DNA of 64,000 bases, taken from contig NC_132880.1 in NCBI RefSeq assembly GCF_030463535.1, positions 40,987,842 through 41,051,841 on the forward strand. The letters are read 5' to 3'. Both the position numbers and the translations under genes were made by a program. The notes under the pieces are model-generated. The model was not told the origin of the DNA and searched no databases. It saw nothing but the letters and a program-made list of their open reading frames with translations. This DNA is from Salminus brasiliensis. Taxonomy: Eukaryota > Chordata > Actinopteri > Characiformes > Bryconidae. Below, piece by piece: positions 1-15,800 of the stretch (position 1 is the stretch's first letter; the number at the start of each line of letters is the position of its first letter).

Positions 1-215
1 AATGGTTACCTTTTACTTGGAATTAGTCATAAGGAAAAAAATATTTGTCTGTAAACCCAAAGTTGACCTTCAGAAAAAGAAAAAGTAATGAAACAAATGC
101 AAGACAATAAATACCTGAAACTTTGATTCTTCTAACTCTGATACACCATTGTTTTATTTACTAAATCAGAAGTGTTGAAATGGCTTACTGCAGACAGTCT
201 TAAGATTGTAGATAA

Positions 216-2782
<2,567 letters not shown>

Positions 2783-4075
2783 ATTCTTGTTCATCCCCTG
2801 AGGCGTGCAGGCGTGCGCACGAATGTGTGTGTGTGGAGATTGGAGATGTTGGTCTGAGATCACTGTAAACCCTTCCCTAGTATTGCTGAACCTCTCCCCC
2901 CTTTTCTCTCCAGGTCCTTGTGAGCTTGTTCTTGTTTTCTCTTTTTAGCATCTTTACACCTAGTCCCCTAGACCCCCCACTACTACTTAACTTTGATCCT
3001 CCTCCTCCTCCTCCTCTTCTGTTGATGTACGTATGAGATGAAAGGATATTTGATTTGATGCCAGTTTGAATCATGGAGGCTTCCGCATATAAACACTTTA
3101 TTGCTAATACACGTTTCTAACACACTTTCATAAACACCTACACATTACACGCTAACACACTCGATTGCTAACATGACGCAGACATTTAGCATGGGAGACG
3201 TTTTTGGTCTTGCTTCTATAAATATTTAGTGCATACTTGGTGTAGAACTTTGCATATATATATAAATATATATATAAAACTTTGTAGTTTTTTCTGGTTT
3301 TTGATGTTCAATCTGTACCTATAATCTACCCAGTAGTGAATACATACTTCTGATTGTATAATTGTACATTTGTAAACCTTCGCTAATGTAAATGTGGACT
3401 CGCTTCTACAGCCCTTTTTGGTATGAGAAGGAAAAAAAACAAAAAAACAAAACGGGGAAAAAAAATATTGTGCATTTCAGTGTAAATTCTCACCTCTTTG
3501 GTTGTTGTTTGAGTTATGAGTTGTTGTATATTGTAAATTGTAATATCAAAAAATTTTTGTTGGTTTTGAAGCCCTTTGGATTAAAATGGCATAGATGTAC
3601 AAAGACCACAAATATGGGCACTCTGCTTTTAGCCATTCACCAGCCATTTTTTTCCCCACATTTGCTCATCCCTTAATTTTCTTTTTTTTTTTTTTTTTTT
3701 TTTTAAAAAGATCTTTTATAGTCCCTCCCTTGCCCCAGGGCAGATAGCAGCAAGCGTGTGTGTATGTGCGTGATGCGTAGACTGCCCTGGTTTGCGAGGT
3801 GTGTACAGATTTGCCATTCTTTTGTCTACTTGTAAGTGATTGTAACATTTGATTTGGAACACTCTGCGGTGTATATTTAAACAGCCTTGTGTATATTTCC
3901 TATGATCTCTTTATGCGAGCACACTTGTAACCATAATGTGTATAGTTAACAGATGCTGTGTGTGCTTTCTGCCTGGGCAACTATTTTTTGTAACTCCAGT
4001 TGTAGATTGTCTCTAAACGATGTGTGATCTTTATTTTGAAACAAAACATGGATAAAAAGCTCAAAATTTAAAAAA
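2783..4075 (+). other. pum1: pum1 3'UTR (inferred extent)
   Basis: The AT-rich DNA after the pum1 stop has no splice signals or recognisable transposon. It contains several TGTA motifs (for example around 3280-3380 and 3990), which are the core of Pumilio sites, so self-binding is possible. A long T run sits at 3681-3704. The end near 4050-4075 is inferred from a T-rich, then A-rich block with an ATAAAA-type hexamer. No perfect AATAAA was found exactly there, so the true cleavage site is uncertain. Confidence 0.55.
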
Positions 4076-4416
4076 GCTTCTTGACTCTTTCTTTTTCTTT
4101 TTCCCTTCTATTCATGGTTTCTGTGGATGAATATCAATACAATACTAGTAGCATCAGAAAGGAACGGGGTTTAAAATTATTCTGCTAACTTTAGCTAATG
4201 TTTATTGTTCAATGGTGTGAGAGTACTATTGAACTCTATCATATCTCTAAATTTGAATTTCATGGTCACTTAAGCTTGTTAAATAGGTGAGAAACTGGAC
4301 ATTTGCAGCACATAACTCAAAATCCTCTACATCCTCCAAAACAAAGCATGATTGTCTATCTTCATGTCAACATTACAGCTAGTTCCTTTGAGGCCACTGG
4401 CCGTGTGTGTGTGTGT

Positions 4417-4431
4417 GGGGGGGGGGGGGGG
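4417..4431. repeat. Poly-G run after a GT tract
   Basis: A (GT)n tract runs directly into about 15 G residues. Three longer poly-C runs occur elsewhere in the window. Confidence 0.9.
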
Positions 4432-4470
4432 TGTAGGACTCAACATCACATGCACTGTATTAGAAAAAAC

Positions 4471-4658
4471 AAAATCAAGAGTATTAAAGAGTTTATACTG
4501 CTGTTGAAGTTGCTCTCTGCTGTCCAGGGAGAAAGAATTTCTACTAGATTTTGGAGCCTTGCTGTAAGGATTTGGTTGTAATTTAGTGATAAGAGGGTTA
4601 GTGAGGTTAGGCTGTTGGGTGATCATCTCACCACACCCAAAAATACTGGATTGGAGGT
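4471..4658 (+). mobile_element. Truncated copy of the CACTATATG inverted-repeat element
   Basis: This stretch matches the internal part of the abundant element described at 48001-48477, in the opposite orientation. Landmarks are ATCAAGAGTATTAAAGAG, the 'ctgctgttgaagt' segment and 'tactagattttggag'. Both terminal repeats are lost. Confidence 0.7.
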
Positions 4659-5811
4659 GGAGTGGTGTTGCACATCATACAATGAGGCCTAACCACTGCT
4701 GAGAAGATCGCACCTGTGCTACAGAAAAAGTCTTGATACAATCGCAGTGGCTTTTACTCCCAAATGGTAACTTCTTGAATCCGTAGTGATGGAAGCTAAT
4801 GATCATCAAACAATGACATGAATGCAATGAGTTAGATTGCATCCTTTTACCAGGGTGCATTAAATTAAATTCTGGAATAATTATCAATAAAACAATTTAT
4901 TTTACTGTATTGTGTGACTATTTTCAAATATGTTAACATTTTGTATAATATATATATATTTTTTTTTGTATTTCAATATATTTTTCTATTATTTATGTGG
5001 GAAATGAGCTGCGTTTTTACTCTGTTACCGGTCATTAACATTTAATTCCTCATTCTGATGTTGACCTTCTTTTACTTGTGTTCATTTAGTGACGATCTGC
5101 ACTGCTGTGAGACTGCTCACACCTGCTTTTTCTGAGGGCCAAAAGCGCAAGTACAGCTTTAATAAACTCTCTGCTAACATTTGCTGGATGCACAATAAGT
5201 TCCACTATGGTTACTTTGTGCATTGTTATTGAGCTGTAACTTCTGACCTGTTATTCCGCAGCAGTGACAGTACCTCTACTGGAGTGTGGGTTTAGGCTAG
5301 GCTACACACCTCTGATTAGGATTAGCTTAGCTTTCTAACCCCTCACCCCCTCTCTCACCATTTCTGTTATGAAATTCCTCTTTAGCCCAGTTCTATCCTC
5401 CATCCTCCCAAAGTGTCCGGATTAGCTCAGCACACAGTGATGGATCAAATCAGAATCTTGTCAGTCACACAAACACACACACACCTAAGCAGGCCTAAAA
5501 ACCTTGTCTGTCGCTCGGCCATTATCATGTACAGGACAAACATGCACAGGCTGGTATTACTGCCTTTATGGGTACGTAGTACTGTAAAATGCTGCTGTGT
5601 CCAGTCAAACTCTGACCTTAAAACAAGCAAAAAAAAATTCATTTGTAAAAAATTGGAGAATAAAAGCATGTTCATAATGCTTATATTTTACCTCATAGAG
5701 GCTAAGCAGACATTCAGGATTCTTGTAGTGGGTTTTAGTTCTTTTTCCAAAAGAGCTGTATACACCAAGAGCAAACGCGGGAGGGAGAGGGAGGGAAGGG
5801 TGCTTTATGCC

Positions 5812-6232
5812 CGAATGTTTGTGGGCACCCCTTCTAATGAATGCATTCACTGTGCACCCATTGCTGACACAGATCTGCAAATGCACAGACACAGCCTGTC
5901 ATTTCCAATAGAATAGGATGCTCTGAAGCCTGTTGGCACCATGCCTAATGCCAGGTGTGGGCTAATGGAGTATTGAGCCCCCAGCATTGAGCTGTGGAAC
6001 AGTTGAACAGTGTTCTTTGGAATGATAGTTGGTGCACCATCCAATACCTTTGGGATAGTTTAGGGAGTTGATGATGAGGTGGGGTGGTTATCACCCAACA
6101 TCTTGACTTCACTAACGCTCTGCGTAGAAAGCCTTCCCTGGACAGTAGAGAGAGTTACTCCAACAAACTCTTTTTTTAATAGCCTTGCTTTCATTAACAG
6201 GTGTCCCAATACTTTTTTCCACATAGTATATG
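5812..6232 (+). mobile_element. Nearly full copy of the CACTATATG inverted-repeat element
   Basis: The left end ATGTTTGTGGGCACCCCTT and the right end GGTGTCCCAATACTTTTTTCC are both recognisable, as are the internal landmarks ('taatgccaggtgtgggcta', 'cagcattgagctgtgg'). The reference copy is at 48001-48477. The open frames here (167 aa on + and others on -) are by-products of the element. Confidence 0.85.
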
Positions 6233-7011
6233 GTTTCAATGCCTTTTTAATGCTACTTCAATCCACTAAACAAAGATTTAATCCAGAAAGGAATATAGTA
6301 GTTTTATCATGAATTCATGCAGAAGTAAATCAAGGTTGCTTCCCTTCTCCAGGGGCAGGAATTATAAGGGAGAAATTAACAAACCGTGTAATAATGTAAG
6401 AGGAGCAGTCGCACAAAGTGCTGGAGTGAAGTAAGCTTGTAATGCATTAAACATTAAAGTGAATACGGTGAGTTACATCACACACTTTCCAGGGTAGTGT
6501 CAATGAAATCGGGGAGTCATTCTCAGGCTTTTAGGGACTGTTTTCAGATGACCTCTCACTTTTTATATGAGTGAGGAGAATAGGCTGTTTTCTTTATCAG
6601 TTACCAGTCATTACCGTTCGATTCTCACAGTGTGGTCTTGACCTTATTTGACTTCTCTTTAGTTGGTGACAAGGTTAAAAAGACAATGTGAGCAACACAT
6701 GTAGTCTCTTTATGAATGCTTGCTGAAGATGTGGAGTAGGTTACTGGTCATTGTAATGTACTATGTACTACATGGTCATATACTTACATGTAGAGGCGCT
6801 GCTTGCCCTGGGATAGAACAAATATCATAGTAATGTGAAGTCATAATAAAGTTGTGCTTAACCTCTTAAACAGCTTGTTGACCGCCGGCAGGCCAAAGGT
6901 GTATTTACAAACGTCTACAACGCCTTTCTGCTGTAAGGGGTTAAATTCCTTGGTCAGATTATTAGTATTAAGCACATTTATTATAATTATACTGATACAC
7001 AGTCCACCATG

Positions 7012-7155
7012 CTAGGGGGGTCCTGGAGCTGAGAGGGTTATGGGCTTTGTTTAAGGGCCCAGCAGTGACAGTTTAGCAGGTATTGGATATCAAACCCACA
7101 ACCCTGAGAGCAATAACCCAACACTCTAACCACCAAGCCATTGTTAACCTGCAGG
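7012..7155 (-). mobile_element. tRNA-derived SINE, antisense fragment
   Basis: Read on the minus strand, this stretch gives a tRNA-like head ('ggcttggtggttagag', then a B-box-like 'gggtttgatatcc') and a body 'cactgctgggcccttaaacaaagccc'. The same SINE is seen in sense at 14725-14895. Confidence 0.7.
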
Positions 7156-7295
7156 AATGAGCCACACTGAGTGCAGAATATATAACAGACCTGACCATTC
7201 GAGGAATGGACTCTACAGGACGTCTGAAGGTGCCTTGTGGTGTCTAGCACCAGGACATTAGCAGCAGATTCTTTACGTCCTGTAAGTTGTCAGGT

Positions 7296-7668
7296 AGAGC
7301 TGGGCAATATGACGATATTTTATCGTATTGTGATAAATGTAGTTATTTATTGTTAGCAATATGCTTTTTCGGCATATTGAGGATATCATCAGTGCTTAAA
7401 GAACACTGATCAGCTGCAGCTCTCATTACAAACAGTGTAGACTGGTAGAATTAGATGAAGAGCCGCAGGTGTTGAGTATAAATCGCTGTATTCAGTACGG
7501 GACAGTATCTGAATAGTAGTTTTTATCTAATTTAGTAGTAGTTTTTAATCTGTCATTACTGATGTATTTAGTCTGTGATTATGATTACAATGTATTGTGA
7601 TAAATATTGTGTAATAAATGTTTTTGAATATTGTGATGTAGTTTTTCTACCATATCGCCCAGCCCTAT
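7296..7668. mobile_element. Non-autonomous hAT-like element ('GGGCTGGGCGATATG' ends)
   Basis: It begins AGAGCTGGGCAATATGACGATAT and ends ATATCGCCCAGCCCTAT, giving inverted termini of about 20 bp around an AT-rich interior with TATCG/CGATA motifs. Short elements with these ends are very common in fish and other vertebrates and are usually attributed to the hAT superfamily. No transposase frame remains. Confidence 0.75.
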
Positions 7669-7742
7669 TGTGAGGTGGGGCATCAATGCCTCACATCAGT
7701 AAGACATAGATGCCCTTAGATGCCCTGTTGCTGACCTGTTGC

Positions 7743-8320
7743 TTTTATAGATACTGACCACTACATACCAGAAAACTGCTGGACTTCAAAACGTTCTTGC
7801 CATCTCCTTTGAGAACTCGCTGGCCACTCTATCTACAGAAGCTCGAAGCCTTGGTGTAGACTACTGCAGCTCTCTTCTGGCTGGTCTTCCTTTATGCACC
7901 ATCAGGCCCCTGCAACTCATCCAGAATGCAGCGGCACGGGTCGTCTTCAGTGTCCCTAAATTCAGCCATGTCACTCCACTGCTGCGCTCTCTCTTCACTG
8001 GCTTCTTGTAGCTGCCCAGGTCATCAGATTCAGAACCTTGACGCTGGCCTACAAAGCCTAGACTGGACCAGCCCCTCCATGGTCAAAAGTCGACCCACAC
8101 CAATAGCCCTTCCAGCTTCAAGTACGGCTCGGCTCGACCCGCCATCCCTCAAAACCCACGGAAGACAAGCGTCCAGGCTTTTTTCTGTCCTGCACTGAAG
8201 TGGTGGAACGAGCTTCCCCTGGGTGTCCAAACAGCAGAGTCGCTCGCTGTCTTCAACCGCAGACTGAAGACCCACCTCTTCTGAGAATACTTGGGCGAAT
8301 AGCAGAGTGGTCACCTTACT
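7743..8320 (+). mobile_element. L2-type LINE, 3' end of the reverse-transcriptase ORF (decayed)
   Basis: The frame starting near 7850 reads VDYCSSLLAGLPLCTIRPLQ, then LIQNAAARVVFS and HVTPLL, then frameshifts into 'WLPVAA-like' and RIQFRTLTLAYKA-type sequence. This is the signature of the C-terminal part of L2-clade LINE polymerases. The frame is broken at least near 8010, so it is a dead 5'-truncated copy. The 3' portion (8100-8230) reappears in antisense at about 37850-38010. Confidence 0.8.
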
Positions 8321-8585
8321 GACTCGTGTTTAGTAGTGTCTAAATTTGACCCAGTCGTCCAGCCCTCACAATTTGGCTCCCGGTAGAGTAGCGCAGATTC
8401 TTATGCTTGCCCATTTCTCCTGCTTTTAACACTCCACCTTCAGGAACTGACTGTTCACTCTCTGCCTAATATATCCCACCCCACTGACACATGCCCCTGT
8501 ACATCAATACAGATAGATGATATGAGATAAGCATAATCTGCCTGGTACTAATGTTATGGCTGGTCTGTGTATACACATTAACCAA

Positions 8586-8588
<3 letters not shown>

Positions 8589-8645
<57 letters not shown>
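8589..8645. repeat. (TA)n microsatellite
   Basis: About 57 bases of perfect TA lie downstream of the L2 fragment. A GA run follows at 8702-8740. Confidence 0.95.
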
Positions 8646-8649
<4 letters not shown>

Positions 8650-8706
8650 TAATGCACTGTATTTATAGTATAATCTAGAAACAGATGTGAACAGAACAAC
8701 CTAAAT

Positions 8707-8742
<36 letters not shown>

Positions 8743-8749
8743 TGTGGGG

Positions 8750-8842
8750 AGTCACGCGATGAGCTTCGCGGCCTGCAGGGGGCGCCGTCTTACGCACGAG
8801 GAAAATCCGCCCAAAGCCCAAAGAGAGAGAGAGAGAGAGAGA

Positions 8843-8885
<43 letters not shown>

Positions 8886-9204
8886 CGAGAGAGGGAGGCT
8901 GGAGCTCGCTAATTGTGAATCCGAGAGGACCCGAGCTCACCAAAAAAGTGTGAGAAGAGGAGAGAGCAGAGCAGAAGCAAGAGGCCGTGCGCTGCTCCCT
9001 CGCGCTCCGTGTCGCTCCTTGTCGAATTCAGCGGGATTAAATTCCTCCGCGCTCGCGGGCAGACGGATGTACCGGCGGTCGCCCGCGCTCAGTTCGGATC
9101 CCGACCACTGAGGAGAAGAGGGGCTCGGGTTGTTTTTTTGTTTTGTATTTTCACTCGTGGAGGAGAAGCGGGGGCGCGTTGCTGCTGCAGGCGTCCGCAG
9201 CGCC
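8750..9204 (+). promoter_or_regulatory. sdc3: CpG-rich promoter and 5'UTR of sdc3
   Basis: Base composition changes sharply near 8750, from AT-rich with TA repeats to GC-rich with frequent CG, and stays so to about 9600. The region holds GA and GT repeat blocks at 8822-8886, then unique GC-rich sequence up to the start codon at 9205. No TATA box is obvious, as expected for a CpG-island promoter. The transcription start is not visible; somewhere in 8880-9000 is a guess. The purine-rich GA tracts could be GAGA-type or H-DNA-forming promoter elements. Confidence 0.6.
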
Positions 9205-9258
9205 ATGAAGCTCCCGTGCTGGATGGCTCTCGCGCTGCTGCTCGCGCACTCTGTGGCG
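9205..9258 (+). CDS. sdc3: sdc3 exon 1: signal peptide
   Basis: The 18 codons read [18 protein letters not shown]: one basic residue, a hydrophobic core and a small-residue cleavage site. They end in phase 0 at the donor GCG|GTAAGC. The upstream in-frame ATG in a longer open frame is not preferred, because this ATG directly starts a textbook signal peptide and has a GCC-type Kozak context (CGCCATGA). Confidence 0.92.
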
Positions 9259-9825
9259 GTAAGCGGAACGCTCGCGCGCTCCATTGTTACTGGGATTTGG
9301 GAACCTCGTGGGTGCGTGTGTCCGTGTCTGTGTGTGTGTCCGTGTGTGTGTGTTTATGTGGGAGTCTCTACTGTCTTGTCTGTGTGCGTGAATGCACGCA
9401 CGGGCACTCGGAAACGAGTGCGCTCGCGCGCGCGTGTGTGTGTGTGAGATGGCATTGTTCGTTAGGTGTGTGTGTGTGTAGCCTTGCGTGGCTGATGCTC
9501 ACGGTGCGCGGCGGTAAATCTCGAGGCGACCCACATTTGTCCGCGGGCCGCAGACGGCGCGTGCGAGGCGGCGTGTCGCAAGCAGCTCGCGCGCTCCAGC
9601 CCCCCCCCCCCCCCCCCCCCCAACCACACACACACAAGTCGGTGGAGGGGGCTGCTCCGTTTGCGTTTAAATCGGTGTGTGTGGATATGTGAACGGGTGG
9701 GTGGGTGGGTGCGTGGGCATTGTAGGTCAGGGACACACACTCGGCCTGTGCCCCCTTTCACGGTATCCTGTGTCTGTCTTGATGCGTAGTAACCTCTGAC
9801 TGTGTCTGTGTGTGTGGTTGTTGGG

Positions 9826-9866
<41 letters not shown>

Positions 9867-12800
9867 GGGAGGCTATAATTAACGCCTCTCAACTGATTAC
9901 GCGCTTTTGTGGGGTTTGGGCATGCGGAGTGGGGTACGAACAGCGGGAGGGGGGCTAAAGGGCAGATAAGGCTGTGGTTAGGGGCAGACTGGGGTGGGGA
10001 AGGGGGCAGACAAGGGTGGGGTTGGGGCAGCTCGGGTTGTAGAGGGGCTGTTAGAGTGGGTGGAAGCGCCTGCAGGGGAGCGCCACAGCGATGACGTCAT
10101 TTGGAGTCTCAGGCCTTGAGAGAGAGAGAGAGAGAGCGAGGAGGAGAGAGAGAGATGATTAGAGACAGTGGGGGCAGAGCAGTGGAAGCTTCTTCTGGCC
10201 GCATATTATTGATCTCACAGCTGTTTATGAGAAATGAGCTGCAGAAATGAGCGGAGAGACGAGAGGAAACGCTTGTGTTGCATTCATGAAGAGTCAGTGC
10301 TGATCGCAATACTCTGGAGCTGCTCAGCCCAGTCTCTATCTACAGCATCTGTAGCTCGCAGTCCATTACCACGGCTCACTGTATTAGTAAAAGAGGATAA
10401 CCTGAACACACATTTAATAGAAGCCAGTGGGCAGTTCTGCAGAAGCGCCATCGTACTGGCTTCTGTTAAAAGTGTGATTACAACAGAACTGTGCATCCGC
10501 CTACCAGCCAGGGGGACCTGACCTTTGCTGTCTCCCGGGCAAGTGATTCTGTCCCCTGCACTTTTTCACACATTGTAAATGCCCTGAATACATACTCTCT
10601 TACTGGGGCCAGATCTCACATCTCACAGCAAACTTCTCAAACTATTTTTATACAGTGTATTAACGAGGGTGTTGTGTATTAATGCATTGATGTTTTATCC
10701 TCTGTTGCTGTTGTCTTAACTAATGACATGTAACTGGCCAATATTTTTCAGCTATGTGACTGATGCTGTGTCCCAAACCAATCCACCTCCCTAAGTAGTA
10801 AGAAATAGTGCACCGCAAGTAGAAGTTAAGAGGTGTAATGGTACATGCATTTGACCTGAACTGTCACAGTGTAGATGTTACTGTTCGTATGAAGATTGTG
10901 CAGTATCCTGTGTGCAAAGATCAGGGGCACTGGAAGAGATTTTGGGCCCCACACCACTAACAGTGCTGTCAAAAAAATAATATAGTGCATTTTTATGGCC
11001 CTTGCCAGTCACAGGCCCTTAGACTAATCCTAAACCCCCCTGGCAATGTCATGCCATGTTTCTGCGTTCAAAGTGCGTCTGAAACGCGATTGAGTTGAAG
11101 GTATCTTCATCACAGTGCTTCACTTCTAAGGTACTGACTCATGAGACAGCACAGACAGCACAGGCAGCAAGGCATTAACGCAGCTGCCTTCCGATTTGGA
11201 CACAGCCAGGAGCTAGAAGACGTACCTGCTTCTTATCAAATCAGAAAAGGTGTTTTCAGCTCTGAATGGTTTAATGTGGCATATGTGGCAGAAAGACACT
11301 CCTCCTAATGAACTATTTTACATTATTATTGTATTTATTGTATTTAGTTACAAGCGTTGTTTAACAGTTGTGATCTATTGCCTTGTGTTTTTACCAGCTG
11401 TACAGAAAAACATGGCCTTTGAGAGAGTGTGTGTTCACGGTGTACACTTTAGCACTGCTTAATGCACTATTACGTGGCTGTGGCAGCTACCTCAGGGAGA
11501 ACTATACGACGCTAGCTGGAACAGACTGTAACTTGCACGACTGTGTGTTCAAAATAAATGAGAGAAACCAGGCCTGATGCTTTCAGGGGTGTTGTTGCTT
11601 TTGGTACACCCTTATTTTTACCCGTGTTTTTGAGATGGGACATTAGGTATGCTAAGAAGTTGTAGAAATGGCTCCAGTGGCTGATTATTGGTTTACTGAG
11701 CCACTTGTGGAAGTAATAAATGTCCATATAAGCCAAATGTCTGGTTATGAATGTGTTAATTGAGGTAAACTGGACGTCGACAGATGGTTCTGTGACGTTT
11801 GCATGTGTGCTGTCTGTGACTGCTGAATGTGTGGCTCTGACTGGGAACACATTACACCCCTCAGATGTTTCCCCCCTTTTATTGCTTTTTTAAAGGGAAT
11901 AATGGTCCATATAATTTGCCTCTGTGAAAATATGTTTCTACAAAGTAACGTCAATTAAATAAAAATATCTAATGTAAAATCATGACCTCATTCAGCAGAG
12001 GTCCCAGCAATTGGTGCTAGTAGTCTCACAGAGTTCAGTGAAAGTGTCTCAAGTGATTTTAGGGTATAGGCACCTGTCTGGAAGGTCTGGTCACTGGCTA
12101 ATCAGTATTTCTGGCTGAAAATATACCATAAAGACAAGAGAACAGGCCACACAACCATCATAACGTCCAAATAATGAGTAACGTTTCTGAATTTCTATGT
12201 GGGAGTACGGCCTTGAGGGAGGGGGTAGTTGTAGTGTGTGGTATAACTAACCCCACCAGGTGGAGGCTGCATGTTACTTTGCTTAGCTCTCTCTGTGAGT
12301 TATTTATATCATTAAAAACAGTGTTATATAAGAGGGAGAATACATGGAAATACGAATGGATGACCAGAGTACCTTCTACCTGACCTGGTGTTATACACTA
12401 CATGTCCAAATGTCTGTGGACACTCCTTCTAATGAACGCATTCAGCTACTCGTACAAAAAATAGTCATCGGGACATTTGTGAGCCTAACTTCTTGTCTAG
12501 TTCATGTAGAGAAGTATTGGGACACCTGCTCATTCATTGTTCTTTTCCAGGATCAAGGGTATTAAAATAGTTTATCTTGCTTTTGATAGAGTAACTGTCT
12601 CTACTGCCCAGGGAAGGCTTTCTACAAGATTTTGGGTGAGCATTGCTGTGAGAATTTGACTGCATTCAGTGACAAGAGCGTTGAAGTCAGGATGTTAGAT
12701 GACCCCACTTCATCCTCAACTATGCAAACCCATCCCAAAAGTTTTGGATGGAGCACCAATTATTGTTCCAGAGAACACAGTTCTATTGCTCCACAGCTCA

Positions 12801-15800
12801 ATTCTGTCCAGAGTGCGTTTACCACTCAGTTGTTGATGTGGCTCTGAAAGGAAGTCCAATGTGAATCAGTTCTGTGATGTCACATCCTGTCCATGCTACC
12901 CTGCCAAAAATAGAGCTTAATATAGATCTGGAAATGTAACTAAACAGACACACATCTCTTCCTCTCTGCTGTGTGCGTGTGTGTGCGTGTGCTGAAGATC
13001 ATGTTGGTCAGTGTTTTGTGCTGCAGACGACAACAAAGACAACCATACAGAGAGAGGAAGAGAAGAAAGAGAAAATGAGAGCAAGAGAGAGAGAGAGAGA
13101 GAGAGAGGAATGTGTGAAGCAGTTGGACACAGGACATTTTTCCCCCTGACTTTCTCACTTAGTACAGACACATTCACACAAGTATAAGACGAGCTGCAAA
13201 ATCTTGATAGTGGTTTGGAAAATACTTCCTTCAGCTGTCCAGTTTTGGTGAGCCTGTGCCACTCCTGCCCCAGCCTCCCGTTCTTGTCTGACCATTCTGA
13301 GATGCTTTTCTACTCGGCACAATTGTACAGAGTGGTTATCTGAGTTACGGGAGCCTTTCTCATCAGCACTTCTAGTAATACTCAAACCACAATAGTGTCA
13401 CGCAAAAATCCACTAAGATCACAGTTCTCCCCCTTTCCAAAGACAGATGTCAACATTACTCGAAGCTGCTGGCCTTATTCATGCCTGTATTGGCATGATT
13501 TTATGCTCTGCACTGCTGCTACACGTCTGGCTGATTAATGTTTAGATGAATGAACAGGTCTGCCTAAAATATCGCTGGGTGAGTGTAGATTATACAGGTG
13601 GGATTTGTTCAGGAAATTTGAATACAACAGAAGTGCTGGAGGTATCGCCCCCCCCCCCCCCCCCCCCCCCTTATACTCACTCCTCCTCTGTCCTCTGATT
13701 CAGGATAGATTAAGTTATTGTAATGCAAAGGCGTAAGACTGGGAGCAATAAATGGCCAGTCTTATTTCGTTCATTTTAAATCATTTGTAGGCCTGCTTTT
13801 TCCTTCTGAAGCCTACAAAACATCACACTTGTGATGTAGAAATTCTAGGCCGATTCCAGTTCTAGTATGCACCTATCTGTAGATGCAGATAAATCAATGC
13901 ATAAAGATATTAATAATATTGAAATAATGAATAATAAGTGCTGTGGAGCTTCAATATCTCTGCTGTCCAATAAAAAAAACATGTATCTCCATTTTTGTCC
14001 TTTTTTAGTTTTCCCCATGATATGAACCCTCTAGCTGCTCTGTACACTAGTATAAATAATTCTGGATCAGTGGACCAATAGAAATGCTCCAAATTATGTG
14101 GATTAACTCTTGTTTTACTTTAACTTTAAAGTTGAGAACATGTTTGCCCTTTTCTGTATACACCTTTTTGGAGGTACATGTTTTGTTTAGTGGACAGCGA
14201 CAAAATATAACTATCCACCGCCTTCCAAAGAAGAGGACCTGTGTCTATGGTTGAAGGCACTAAATTGAACACAGTCTCCCAGACGTTTTCATCCCTACGC
14301 TTGCTCTTACCATTTAGTGGAGGGGAAACTCGGTTATGAAGCAGAAGTAGACTAGAGGTTCGTTAGCTATGCTCTAAATATCTCTACATAATGTCAAACA
14401 GCCTGTTGGAATGTTGGGTTAGCATAACAAGCTACTTTATGAATAGTGTCTATAGAAGTGGCATACTTTAGGCTGCATTTACTTTGAAAACGATATAGCC
14501 ATAAGCCATAAACCATAAACAGTGGGCGTGGCAAAGTGGGTGTAGCAAAATAAAGTGAATACTGTGTAAAGGTGTTACTGACTGCATTATACCTAAGGTG
14601 TTACTCAGTATCCAATATCAAAGGTATCCATATTTAAGGGGTTAAGGAGTAAAAGGGGCATTTGGTGTGGTTTATGTGGTTTGTCTTAAAGCATTTTACT
14701 TTCCTAAGCAATGTATGAGCATGTAGCAGTGGCTAGAGAGCTGGGTTATTGATCACAGGGTTGTAGGTTTGATACCTGGGTCTGCTAAAGCAGCCACTGT
14801 TGGGCCCTAGCGCAAGGCCCTCTCGGCTCCAGGGGTCCTGTGGCATTTCCAATATGGGATGTGAAAAGAAGAATTTCATTGTACTGCGTGGGTAATGATT
14901 AATTCTTCAGTTTACATGGTGTTCTGTGTAATTACTGAATAGTGAGCTTTAAGCTGTAATAAGACTGGGAATGTACATGGTTCCAATCTATATGTGGGCC
15001 CACACTTAAGTTTCTCGTGCTAAACATTATACCCTCCACTAAAAAATCTGATGAATGACTGAGCTATTTAGGCCCAATTAAATACTTAAAAAAAATTGTG
15101 GGCCAAAAGTACTGGGACACCTGCTCTTTCATTGTTTCTTCTGAAATCAAGGTTATTTAAAAAGAGTTTATCCTGCTTTTGTTGGAAAAACAGACTCTAT
15201 CCTCATCCCCAACTCACAAACTTATCCCAATAGTATTGGATGGGTCACCATCCTTTATTTCAGAGAACACATCTCCACTGCTCCACAGCTCAATTCTGGG
15301 GGGCTGTATACCTCTGTAACCCATACTTGGCATTAGGCAGGGTGCCAATAGGTTCAGGTTTATTTGCTCCATTTACACATCTGTTTCAACAGTGGGTGCA
15401 ACTTAAAGTAGATGATTGCATTCATTAGAATGAGTGTCCACATATATTTGGCCATTTAGTGTAGTTACCAATTACTTAAAACTCATCAGATTAAGAAATG
15501 AATAATAAGCCATGTGCCCCCGAGGTTAACTGGAAAACAGTGGTTCATTTAAGTGTCAGGGTTAAGTGTCTTTACAACTGGGCTGTCTTTAAACTGAATG
15601 AGCTGCCTCACACTCACCTCCCTCTGACCTCCACCTATCTTCCACGCTCCTCCCCAGAGGCGGCCCCACAGGTGATGGATGCTGGCGGGTGAAATCTGGG
15701 TCACAGCACCAGTATGGATAACCGTTTATTACCCCACCGCTTTCTCACCTTCACACAAATGAAACTTTTGATTTAGTGTCTGCGGCGCCGCAAATGCTTG

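Noticed and set aside
5413..5916. 167-aa plus-strand ORF downstream of pum1
   Set aside because: Its C-terminal part lies in an inverted-repeat element and the rest lacks any recognisable pattern; probably chance.
9009..9692. 227-aa ORF overlapping sdc3 exon 1
   Set aside because: Out of frame with the signal peptide and running through GT repeats and poly-C; produced by GC-rich, stop-poor DNA.
11512..11850. 112-aa minus-strand ORF in sdc3 intron 1
   Set aside because: No recognisable domain, no flanking splice sites of note, and a length expected by chance in 64 kb.
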